Below, in pieces: positions 1 through 5,416 of a DNA stretch of 7,482 nt. Each line of letters begins with the position of its first letter. Positions within the stretch are counted from its first letter, which is position 1. The notes beneath the pieces were generated by a model, which saw nothing but the letters and a program-made list of their open reading frames with translations, was not told the DNA's origin and did no database searches. This DNA comes from JAGQNP01 sp038257245. Lineage in GTDB: Bacteria; Patescibacteriota; Saccharimonadia; Saccharimonadales; JACQNP01. The DNA is taken from NCBI GenBank assembly GCA_038257245.1, contig JBBSJL010000025.1, positions 1-7,482 on the forward strand. Reading direction: 5' to 3'. The translations under genes and the position numbers were made by a program.

Positions 1-683
1 AACATCTGCCGATATAAGTCTAAGCCGTCGCTGCCACCAAATATGGCGTGTTTTGGTTCGAACATTGCAGCTTTGTTGATAGTGTGGCTATCTGGTACGT
101 AAGGTAAATTAGCAATAATCACCCAATTGTTGAGCTTCTCCTTTATAACTGGCTCAAGTAAATTGCCTTGGCGAAAATGGATACTCACTTCATATTTTTT
201 TGCATTGGCTTTTGCTGTTTGGGTACATTTATTATCGATATCGGTTCCGTAAACTTCTATATTGGGAATTTCAAGTACTGCAGTAATTGCCAAACATCCA
301 CTGCCGGTACCAACATCCACAACTTGCAGCGGACTGTCTACTGTCAGCTGTCTACTGTCATCTAACTCCTTCAGCATTTCAATCATAGTTTCAGATTCGG
401 GGCGGGGTTCCAAGGTATGCTCATTAACGACAAACTCTCTACCATAAAATTCAGATTTACACCTTATATACGCCAAAGGTTCGTGTTTAGCACGTCTTTC
501 AATCCATTCTTCTAATGATTGCAGGGTCTGGTCCTGCAATTCGTATTCTGGGTGGGCTAATAGCCAAGCTCGGTCTTTACCAGTTGCGTCTTCGAGTAAA
601 ACCAGTGTATCTAGTCTAGCAGTCGCTAGGTTTGATAAAAGTAGTTTGTTCGCACATTTTTCAATTAATTTATTTATTTTCAT
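1..683 (-). CDS. prmC: PrmC/HemK, release factor glutamine N5-methyltransferase (3' end off window)
   Basis: This SAM-dependent methyltransferase modifies the GGQ glutamine of peptide release factors, which speeds termination. Translating the minus strand from the ATG at 683 gives 227 codons without a stop before the window edge. The N-terminal helical domain (about residues 1-75) is followed by EFYGREF (78-84), EPRPESE (92-98), the SAM-binding glycine loop DVGTGSGC (123-130), an acidic motif II GTDID (146-150) and the substrate-gripping NLPYV (182-186). Next come EPKHAIFGGSDGLDLYR-type residues typical of the family C-terminus. Most PrmC proteins have NPPY; NLPY is a known variant in reduced genomes. 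Family members are about 280 residues, so roughly 50 are missing at the edge. The start lies inside the last codons of prfA (14-bp overlap), which implies translational coupling to its own substrate. Residues 108-118 are encoded by a heptamer repeat. Function is very likely; the end cannot be seen. Confidence 0.95.
   Translation of the reverse strand, partial: MKINKLIEKCANKLLLSNLATARLDTLVLLEDATGKDRAWLLAHPEYELQDQTLQSLEEWIERRAKHEPLAYIRCKSEFYGREFVVNEHTLEPRPESETMIEMLKELDDSRQLTVDSPLQVVDVGTGSGCLAITAVLEIPNIEVYGTDIDNKCTQTAKANAKKYEVSIHFRQGNLLEPVIKEKLNNWVIIANLPYVPDSHTINKAAMFEPKHAIFGGSDGLDLYRQM
333..360. repeat. Heptanucleotide tandem repeat, 4 copies, inside prmC
   Basis: On the plus strand four consecutive 7-mers read ACTGTCT, ACTGTCA, GCTGTCT, ACTGTCA. 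They also form a 14-bp direct repeat (334-347 and 348-361) differing only at its last base. The run encodes the linker DDSRQLTVDSP of PrmC, between the EPRPESE motif and the SAM-binding loop. Seven is not a multiple of three, so gain or loss of one unit would shift the prmC frame. Confidence 0.85.
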
Positions 684-1728
684 GATTCGTTAGCTCATGT
701 TCGGCAGCGTGTAACTGTTCTATTAGATCGTCGATATCACCAGCCAGCGCCGCCGGGATATTACTTCGTGAATAGCCGATACGGTGATCTGTTATGCGGT
801 CTTGGGGAAAGTTGTAGGTTCGTATTTTTTCACTTCGATCACCAGAACCGATGAGCTTCCTTCGTGCATCAGAGGATTCTTGTTGTTCGGCATCCAGTCT
901 GGCCTGCAATAACCTTGAACGGAGTACGCTCATAGCCTTGAGTTTGTTTTTAATTTGTGACTTTTCATCCTGATTTGTAACCACTAAGCCACTGGGGAGG
1001 TGAGTGATACGAACAGCCGAATCAGTTGTATTAACAGATTGACCGCCATGACCACCAGAACGATATACGTCTATTTTTAGGTCACCTGGGTTTATTTCGA
1101 TGTCTGATTCCTCAGCTTCGGGCATTACTGCAACCGTAACGGTACTGGTGTGAATTCTGCCTTGGGATTCAGTTGCTGGAACACGTTGTACCCGGTGAAC
1201 ACCGGCTTCGAATTTAAGAAATTTATATGCCTCATCTCCACGTACGGCAAAGATTACTTCTTTAAACCCGCCAGCATCCGAAGGGCTTTCATTGATCAGT
1301 TCGATTTTATAGTCGTGGGTTTCGCACCACCTAGCGTACATTCTGTATAACTCGCCAGCAAAAAGGCTAGCTTCGTCACCACCGGCAGCGGCTCGTATTT
1401 CTACAATTACGTCACGGTCATTGTTTGGATCAGACGGTGTCAATAGCTCAGTTAGAGTTTCTTGGGTTGCGGCCAGTATTTTTTCATTATCTTCGATTTC
1501 TGCCCTGGCTAGTTCGGCTAGTTCGTCATTACCTTTAGCTAATCCTTTTGCATCTGAAATTTCCGAGTTGAGTTTGTCTATCAACTTAAAAAGTCCCAGC
1601 ATTTCTTGTAATTTACTCTGTCGTTTGGCTAGTTTGGGGTATTCTTTGGTCGAAAATATATTAGGATCTTGCAGTTTTTCTTGCAAGTCGGTTAATTCTT
1701 GTCTAAGTACAGATTCTTTATCGTTCAT
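670..1728 (-). CDS. prfA: Peptide chain release factor 1 (RF1)
   Basis: RF1 recognises UAA and UAG in the ribosomal A site and triggers peptide release. The product is 352 residues, a normal RF1 length. An N-terminal coiled-coil domain (about 1-95) precedes IRAAAGGDEASLF (about 111-123). The codon-reading PxT motif is Pro-Ala-Thr at 184-186 within RVPATESQGRIHTS, and the catalytic GGQ is at 228-230 in SGGHGGQSVNTTDSAVRITH. PxT identifies RF1 rather than RF2, which carries SPF. I chose the ATG at 1728 (MNDKESV) over the in-frame ATG at 1764. It removes 12 hydrophobic residues encoded inside the rpmE terminator, places GGGGGA 4 nt upstream, and gives numbering equal to textbook RF1. The stop codon overlaps the prmC start, pairing the factor with its modifying enzyme. 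Of the six stops seen in the window's confident genes, only the CPBP gene uses UGA. Confidence 0.97.
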   Translation of the reverse strand: MNDKESVLRQELTDLQEKLQDPNIFSTKEYPKLAKRQSKLQEMLGLFKLIDKLNSEISDAKGLAKGNDELAELARAEIEDNEKILAATQETLTELLTPSDPNNDRDVIVEIRAAAGGDEASLFAGELYRMYARWCETHDYKIELINESPSDAGGFKEVIFAVRGDEAYKFLKFEAGVHRVQRVPATESQGRIHTSTVTVAVMPEAEESDIEINPGDLKIDVYRSGGHGGQSVNTTDSAVRITHLPSGLVVTNQDEKSQIKNKLKAMSVLRSRLLQARLDAEQQESSDARRKLIGSGDRSEKIRTYNFPQDRITDHRIGYSRSNIPAALAGDIDDLIEQLHAAEHELTNHENK

Positions 1729-1740
1729 AGTGTCCCCCAT

Positions 1741-1746
1741 AGTATA
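1741..1746 (-). promoter_or_regulatory. Candidate -10 box for prfA
   Basis: TATACT on the minus strand lies 12 nt before the prfA ATG at 1728, just downstream of the rpmE terminator. No good -35 hexamer is seen at 16-18 bp spacing, because the region is occupied by the terminator hairpin. If used, transcription would start about 5-6 nt before the ATG, the same geometry as at rpmE. Without it, prfA would depend on readthrough of the terminator. Confidence 0.45.
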
Positions 1747-1751
1747 CAAAT

Positions 1752-1781
1752 AAAAAACCACCAAAACTAAAGTTTGATGGT
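1752..1781 (-). terminator. Intrinsic terminator downstream of rpmE
   Basis: On the minus strand ACCATCAAA pairs with TTTGGTGGT (9 bp with one T-G wobble; a 2-bp inner extension is possible with a bulged T). It is followed by a T-rich tail TTTTTATTT. It begins 16 nt after the rpmE stop codon. It separates rpmE from prfA, although prfA starts only 24 nt beyond the stem, so some readthrough or a promoter at 1741-1746 is expected. Confidence 0.75.
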
Positions 1782-1797
1782 TACTACATGAACTTAG

Positions 1798-2157
1798 CTA
1801 CTGCTTGCCGCTTTTGAGTGTGCCCATTTTTTGAGGAGCTTCGACTTCTTCGTCTGTTGTTGGTTTCTGTCGAGTCTTAGATGCAGCTTTTTTCATAGCG
1901 TCTGCACGAGCTTTTGCAGCTTCTTGACGTGCTTTGAATTTATCAACACGACCTTCGATGTCGATCATCTTCTCTTGCCCCGTAAAGAACGGGTGAGAAG
2001 CACTACTAATATGAACCTTAACTAGCGGATAATCGACGCCATCAAGTTTGATTGTCTCATCAGAAGCAACCGTAGACTTAGTCAAAAATGTTTGATCGTT
2101 GTTTAGGTCCTGAAATACTACAGGACGGTAGTTTGCTGGGTGTAAATCTTTCTTCAT
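1798..2157 (-). CDS. rpmE: 50S ribosomal protein L31, type B (RpmE2/RpmEB-like)
   Basis: L31 sits at the central protuberance of the large subunit and bridges to the 30S head. The 119-residue product starts MKKDLHP, continues RPVVFQD (11-17), and contains the type-B signature SSASHPFFTG (51-60) and GRVDKFKAR (69-77). None of the zinc-binding cysteines of type-A L31 is present. Usual type-B proteins are about 80-90 residues; here a Lys/Ala-rich segment (78-97) and an acidic then basic tail extend the C-terminus by about 30-40 residues. I chose the ATG at 2157 because the homology begins there and a consensus promoter lies just upstream. The open frame continues to 2457, but that part runs through both promoters and into rpsB. 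No SD sequence is visible before this ATG, which fits near-leaderless initiation. A terminator follows. Confidence 0.95.
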   Translation of the reverse strand: MKKDLHPANYRPVVFQDLNNDQTFLTKSTVASDETIKLDGVDYPLVKVHISSASHPFFTGQEKMIDIEGRVDKFKARQEAAKARADAMKKAASKTRQKPTTDEEVEAPQKMGTLKSGKQ

Positions 2158-2169
2158 AGTCAGATGCCG

Positions 2170-2198
2170 ATTATACACATCTGTTGCCAAGAGGTCAA
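2170..2198 (-). promoter_or_regulatory. Sigma70-type promoter of rpmE
   Basis: On the minus strand, TTGACC (2198-2193), a 17-bp spacer and a perfect TATAAT (2175-2170) form a near-consensus housekeeping promoter. The -10 box ends 12 nt before the rpmE ATG, so a start at the usual distance would leave only about 5-6 nt of leader and no SD. Confidence 0.88.
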
Positions 2199-2208
2199 TA
2201 GAAAAGTG

Positions 2209-2237
2209 TTGCAACAGGTTAGCTAATCTGTTACAAT
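2209..2237 (+). promoter_or_regulatory. Sigma70-type promoter of rpsB-tsf
   Basis: TTGCAA (2209-2214), a 17-bp spacer and TACAAT (2232-2237). It is back-to-back with the rpmE promoter; the two -35 hexamers are 10 bp apart, so RNA polymerase binding may compete or be co-regulated. The expected transcription start is near 2244, giving rpsB a leader of about 95 nt. Confidence 0.75.
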
Positions 2238-2243
2238 TGCCTC

Positions 2244-2338
2244 GATAAATATTAAACAGGTTAGTCGATAATCCTTCCTGTGCTATCCCACGAGGGGACG
2301 TACGGGCGACGACTTTCCGAAGCAGAAAGGATTTACGA
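2244..2338 (+). promoter_or_regulatory. rpsB 5' leader with possible SD-masking structure
   Basis: The leader ends in a clear SD, AAAGGA (2326-2331), 7 nt before the ATG. CTTTC (2313-2317) can pair with GAAAG (2325-2329), closing a 7-nt loop over the SD. AATCCTT (2270-2276) is a perfect 7-base complement of AAGGATT (2327-2333), also covering the SD. A further helix ACAGG (2256-2260)/CCTGT (2277-2281) would hold that segment in its loop. Ribosomal protein S2 is known to control its own leader in some bacteria. A similar role here is inferred; no match to a known leader family was recognised. Confidence 0.45.
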
Positions 2339-3130
2339 ATGGCGACAGTCGACGTAGATATTAAGAAATTATTAGAGTCTGGGGCCCATTTTGGCCACAA
2401 AACAAGTAGATGGCACCCGAAAATGGCGCCGTATATCCACAGCAAACGTGAAGGCAATCACATAATCGATTTAACTAAAACAGTCGATTCCCTGAATACA
2501 GCATTGGCATTTATTGAAGATCAAGTAGCTGTCGGTAAACAAATATTAGTTGTAGGTACTAAGCGTCAAGCACACGATGTCATTCTTAAACTAGCTAACG
2601 ATACTGGCATGCCGTTTGTGGTAGAGCGCTGGTTGGGCGGAATGATGACAAACAAAGACACCATGAACGCTCGTATAAAATACCTAAAAGACCTAGAAAC
2701 CAAAATGGAAAACGGACAATTAGCTAACAAGTATAACAAGCTAGAAGTTCAGAGATTCCAAGAAGAAATCGATGAAATGAATCACATCTATGGTGGCGTC
2801 AAAGACATGGCAGCTAAGCCAGGTGCAGTATTTGTAGTAGATATAGTGCACGAAGTTAATGCTGTACGAGAATCTATAATTCTTGATATTCCAGTCGTTG
2901 CGATTGTCGATACTAACGCCGATCCGACAGACATAACTTATCCAATTCCGGCTAATGACGATGCGATCAAGACTATTCAGCTAATCGCAGATTATGTTCA
3001 GCAAGCAATAGAGGCAGGAAAAGCTAGGCATGCCAAGAAAGCCGAAAAGGCTGCCCCAAAACCAGATAAAGACGAAAAAGCTGTGAAAGCAGAGAAAAGT
3101 GAAAAGGTAGATAAAGAAGGCGAAAAATAA
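2339..3130 (+). CDS. rpsB: 30S ribosomal protein S2
   Basis: S2 binds late to the back of the 30S subunit between head and body and helps recruit S1 where S1 exists. The 263-residue product shows LLESGAHFGH (11-20), SRWHPKMAPYI (23-33), HIIDLTKT (41-48), ERWLGGMMTNKDTM (96-109), a central coiled-coil hairpin of charged helices (about 110-138), and KPGAVFVVDIVHEVNAVRE with VDTNADPTDITYPIPANDDA (about 160-209). From residue about 231 the tail is a low-complexity Lys/Glu/Ala segment, which accounts for the slightly long length. The start is fixed by the SD at 2326-2331 and the conserved N-terminus. The stop overlaps the tsf ATG (TAATG), so termination-reinitiation probably links the two. It is transcribed from the promoter at 2209-2237 with a structured leader. 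Confidence 0.98.
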   Translation: MATVDVDIKKLLESGAHFGHKTSRWHPKMAPYIHSKREGNHIIDLTKTVDSLNTALAFIEDQVAVGKQILVVGTKRQAHDVILKLANDTGMPFVVERWLGGMMTNKDTMNARIKYLKDLETKMENGQLANKYNKLEVQRFQEEIDEMNHIYGGVKDMAAKPGAVFVVDIVHEVNAVRESIILDIPVVAIVDTNADPTDITYPIPANDDAIKTIQLIADYVQQAIEAGKARHAKKAEKAAPKPDKDEKAVKAEKSEKVDKEGEK

Positions 3131-3723
3131 TGGCAATAAATATTGACGATATCAAAAGACTAAAAAGTTTAACAGGTGTGGGTCTAACAGACGCCAAAGC
3201 GGCTTTGGAGGACGCCAAAGGCGACTTTGACAAAGCTCTTGCAGTTATGCGCAAGAAGGGCCTAACCAAAGCCGAAAAACGTGGGGAACGCGAAGCTCGC
3301 GCTGGAATAGTTGGAAATTACAATCACGATAACCGAATAGGTGTACTGGTAGAAGTAAACTGCGAAACTGACTTTGTTGCCCGAAACGAAATCTTTACTG
3401 ACTTTGTGAAAGACGTGGCAATGCATATTGCGGCCAGTAACCCAGAATACGTTAGCTCCGACGAGATTCCAGCTAACACTCGTGAGGCTAAAAAGAAAGA
3501 ATTTACTGAAAAAGCAAAGGAAGAGGGTAAACCAGAAAAAATGATAGATAGCATTGTAGAAGGAATGCTAAAAAAGCATTTTGCTGAAAAGTGCCTGCTC
3601 GATCAGCCGTTTGTTAAAAACCCAGATATATTAGTAGATGAATATGTCAAAGAACATAACGCCAAACTTGGCGAAAATATTGTCGTACGTCGCTTCAGCC
3701 GTATTGCGTTGGGTGAGATTTAG
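3130..3723 (+). CDS. tsf: Elongation factor Ts
   Basis: EF-Ts is the nucleotide exchange factor that regenerates EF-Tu-GTP. The 197-residue protein is the short form, with one core subdomain like the Thermus protein, rather than the roughly 280-residue Escherichia form. The N-terminal UBA-like helices contain LTGVGLTDAKAALEDAKGDF (14-33). The EF-Tu-contacting motif is TDFV (80-83) in NCETDFVARNEIF, and a coiled C-terminal region ends the protein. The ATG shares one base with the rpsB stop (TAATG), and AAGAAGG lies upstream within the rpsB tail, so it is translationally coupled to rpsB. In most bacteria pyrH follows; here an unknown small ORF begins 2 nt downstream instead. Confidence 0.98.
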   Translation: MAINIDDIKRLKSLTGVGLTDAKAALEDAKGDFDKALAVMRKKGLTKAEKRGEREARAGIVGNYNHDNRIGVLVEVNCETDFVARNEIFTDFVKDVAMHIAASNPEYVSSDEIPANTREAKKKEFTEKAKEEGKPEKMIDSIVEGMLKKHFAEKCLLDQPFVKNPDILVDEYVKEHNAKLGENIVVRRFSRIALGEI

Positions 3724-3725
3724 CG

Positions 3726-3959
3726 TTGCTCGACTCTGAGGCAACCAGATTATGCGAGACATGTCCACTGGATCAAGTGTTTAATGGAATAAATCTCTTA
3801 GACCATGCAAAGATGGTTTCATCATCTATCCTTGGGACTGTAGAGCTCCAAGAGGTTGTGCGGCAAGGTGACAAAAGTGAAGACGAGCAGTTGGCTCTGA
3901 TGGTATGTTTTAATGCACAAAAACTTGGAATATGCGTATCTTCTTCGGTTGATGCATAG
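3726..3959 (+). CDS. Hypothetical small protein, 77 aa, doubtful
   Basis: This frame opens just after the tsf stop and has a TTG start at 3726 with GGTGAG (3712-3717) 8 nt upstream, inside the last tsf codons. The product is acidic, with Cys at 10, 13, 61 and 70 (a CxxC at 10-13) and no membrane segment or family motif that I recognise. It shows no trace of UMP kinase (no GGGN-type glycine motif), so it is not an obvious pyrH remnant. Arguments for a gene are the tight 2-nt spacing after tsf and the otherwise 404-nt empty interval in a compact block. Arguments against are the rare TTG start, the lack of recognisable homology and a competing minus-strand frame of similar size. It may be a lineage-specific peptide or non-coding. 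Confidence 0.38.
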   Translation: MLDSEATRLCETCPLDQVFNGINLLDHAKMVSSSILGTVELQEVVRQGDKSEDEQLALMVCFNAQKLGICVSSSVDA

Positions 3960-4097
3960 CGTTTTAAGAATATTGCTTTAACGGGTAGCCGCACACAGTA
4001 TCGGTAGTTCACAGTTTACGACAGCACAAATAAAAACAATACAAGAAGTAATAATTGTTGTAGGTGCATTATTCGTTTTTAGGTAGCAAGAATAGGT
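3960..4097. other. Intergenic stretch before frr, no gene seen
   Basis: These bases are AT-rich and have stops in every forward frame. Only weak hairpins are visible, for example AATAAT (4050-4055)/ATTATT (4068-4073) followed by CGTTTTT, which is too weak to call a terminator. I see no tRNA or known RNA. It is the upstream flank of the frr promoter. Confidence 0.5.
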
Positions 4098-4122
4098 TAT
4101 AATTGAACTATAAACAAAGGAG
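4098..4122 (+). promoter_or_regulatory. frr -10 box and Shine-Dalgarno site
   Basis: A perfect TATAAT lies at 4098-4103 with only a poor -35 (GTTTTT-like, 4075-4080, 17-bp spacing). The expected start near 4110 gives an 18-nt leader carrying AAAGGAG (4116-4122), a strong SD 5 nt before the GTG at 4128. This suggests frr is transcribed independently of rpsB-tsf. Confidence 0.65.
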
Positions 4123-4127
4123 ATAAT

Positions 4128-4691
4128 GTGAGTCCAAGCCAGCTTGTAGACGATACTAAGAAAAAGATAAAGGGAGCAGTCGATCACTTTCAGGATGAGC
4201 TGAAGAAACTTCGAACTGGTCGGGCTAACCCAAGTATGCTCGATGGAATTATGGTAGAAGCCTACGGCCAACCAATGCCGATTAATCAAGTCGGTGGCGT
4301 GAGTGCGCCAGACGCGACATTGATCCAGATAACTCCTTTTGACCCAAATAATTTACAAGCAATTGCCGATGCTATTCGTAACAACAAAGCACTAGGGTTG
4401 AACCCTATGGACGATGGCCATGTCGTGCGCGTGCCAATTCCACCACTGAACGAAGAACGCCGGCGCGACATTTCCAAGCAAGTAGGTGTAAAGCACGAAG
4501 AATGCATGATCACACTTCGTAATATTCGACATGAGGCATTAGCTGCAATTGACGAAGCCAAAAAGAACAAAGACATCGGCGAGGACGAAGCCAAAAGATA
4601 TACCGACCAGATAGAAGAAGCCATGAACAAGACAAAAGCCGAAGCTGAAGCTGTGTCTATAGCTAAAGAACAAGAAATAATGACAGTATAA
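4128..4691 (+). CDS. frr: Ribosome recycling factor
   Basis: RRF splits post-termination ribosomes together with EF-G. The 187-residue product matches the family's usual length of about 185. Landmarks are the helix with RTGRANPSMLDG (29-40), the domain II segment around AYGQPMPINQVG (45-56), PDATLIQITPFD (61-72), ALGLNPMDDG (88-97), VRVPIPPLNEERRRD (100-114), and the long C-terminal helices 115-187 that complete the three-helix bundle. The start is a GTG at 4128: no in-frame ATG lies upstream, the SD spacing fits, and homology begins here. An ATG two bases earlier (4126) is followed directly by TGA, an overlapping start-stop. In most bacteria pyrH directly precedes frr, but not here. uppS follows after 41 nt. 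Confidence 0.97.
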   Translation: MSPSQLVDDTKKKIKGAVDHFQDELKKLRTGRANPSMLDGIMVEAYGQPMPINQVGGVSAPDATLIQITPFDPNNLQAIADAIRNNKALGLNPMDDGHVVRVPIPPLNEERRRDISKQVGVKHEECMITLRNIRHEALAAIDEAKKNKDIGEDEAKRYTDQIEEAMNKTKAEAEAVSIAKEQEIMTV

Positions 4692-4714
4692 TCAGCTGCT
4701 ATTCAGCTAAATTT

Positions 4715-4723
4715 TGCTATAAT
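4715..4723 (+). promoter_or_regulatory. Extended -10 promoter of uppS-rseP
   Basis: TGCTATAAT at 4715-4723 is a perfect extended -10 element (TGnTATAAT) and needs no strong -35; none is evident. It ends 9 nt before the uppS ATG, and no SD lies between, so a transcript starting at the usual distance would begin within about 2-3 nt of the ATG, effectively leaderless. Confidence 0.7.
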
Positions 4724-4732
4724 TAAGACTAC

Positions 4733-5416
4733 ATGTCAGAGGCTATACCTAATCATCTCGGAATTATTTTAGACGGAAATCGAAGGTGGGCAACAAAAAA
4801 CAATTTGCCACTCCTTGAGGGCCATAAAAAAGGCGCCCAGGTGTTCGAAGAGCTTGCTCTCCATGCATTTAACAGGGGTGTTAAGTTTGTAACAGGTTAT
4901 GTATTTTCTACTGAAAACTGGCAGAGAACAGACGAGGAAGTAGGGTATTTAATGGCACTTGTCTCGAAAGCAGTAGAAGATTATTTGGATGTATTCCATA
5001 AAGAAGGGATAAGAATTGTAATTTTGGGTCGCCGCGATGGCCTAAGATCCAAAGTCCTAAAAGCCATAACTAGAGCCGAAGAAACAACAGCAGATAATAC
5101 AAAAGGCATGCTTGCCCTGTGTTTCAACTATGGTGGCCAAGAAGAAATAGTAGATAGTGTAAATAGCATGATCGCGGAAGGCGTTCGGGAAATCTCCAAA
5201 AAAGATATCGAAGATAACTTATATGGACCAGATTTACCCAACGTAGATCTATTGATTAGAACCTCTGGAGAACAAAGAACGAGTGGATTCATGCTGTGGC
5301 GAAGTCCGTATGCTGAATTGTATTTTAGTGATGTATTATGGCCCGATTTCACAACTAGTGATCTAGACAATGCCTTTGTGAGTTATTCTAATAGAGAAAG
5401 AAGGTTCGGTAACTAA
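4733..5416 (+). CDS. uppS: Cis-prenyltransferase (undecaprenyl diphosphate synthase family)
   Basis: This enzyme condenses isopentenyl diphosphate onto an allylic primer to make the long cis-polyprenyl diphosphate carrier used for peptidoglycan and surface polysaccharides. It is a soluble enzyme acting at the membrane. The 227 residues show LGIILDGNRRWA (9-20) with catalytic Asp14, GHKKG (30-34), FSTENW (58-63), FNYGGQEEI (121-129), DLLIRTSGEQR (172-182), AELYF (194-198) and RERRFG (221-226). DGNRRW replaces the commoner DGNGRW, and SGFMLWRSPYAELYF departs from the SNFLLWQ form of Escherichia; both occur across the wider family. Chain length cannot be read with certainty, so undecaprenyl is inferred from bacterial context. 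The stop shares a base with the rseP ATG (TAATG). cdsA and dxr, usual neighbours, are absent. Confidence 0.95.
   Translation: MSEAIPNHLGIILDGNRRWATKNNLPLLEGHKKGAQVFEELALHAFNRGVKFVTGYVFSTENWQRTDEEVGYLMALVSKAVEDYLDVFHKEGIRIVILGRRDGLRSKVLKAITRAEETTADNTKGMLALCFNYGGQEEIVDSVNSMIAEGVREISKKDIEDNLYGPDLPNVDLLIRTSGEQRTSGFMLWRSPYAELYFSDVLWPDFTTSDLDNAFVSYSNRERRFGN

Noticed and set aside
1421..1753. 110-codon plus-strand frame opposite prfA
   Set aside because: Antisense shadow of a strongly conserved gene; Ser/Leu-rich product with no motif.
1729..1764. Upstream in-frame ATG of prfA (12 extra residues)
   Set aside because: It lies inside the terminator hairpin and encodes a hydrophobic stretch unlike RF1. 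Starting at 1728 restores standard RF1 motif positions.
2158..2457. N-terminal 100-codon extension of the rpmE frame
   Set aside because: It crosses both divergent promoters and enters rpsB on the opposite strand. L31 homology starts exactly at the ATG at 2157.
3932..3964. Weak hairpin ATGCGT/ATGCAT followed by a short T run, as a possible terminator
   Set aside because: Six pairs with a wobble and a 14-nt loop, and only four T; too weak to call.
3773..4012. 79-codon minus-strand frame between tsf and frr
   Set aside because: No promoter or SD seen and no recognisable motif. It overlaps the slightly better placed plus-strand frame, but neither is certain.
4050..4080. AATAAT/ATTATT hairpin before TTTTT upstream of frr
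   Set aside because: Only A-T pairs and a 12-nt loop; unlikely to terminate transcription.
4286..4630. 114-codon minus-strand frame opposite frr
   Set aside because: Antisense of the conserved RRF core; biased composition from codon mirroring.
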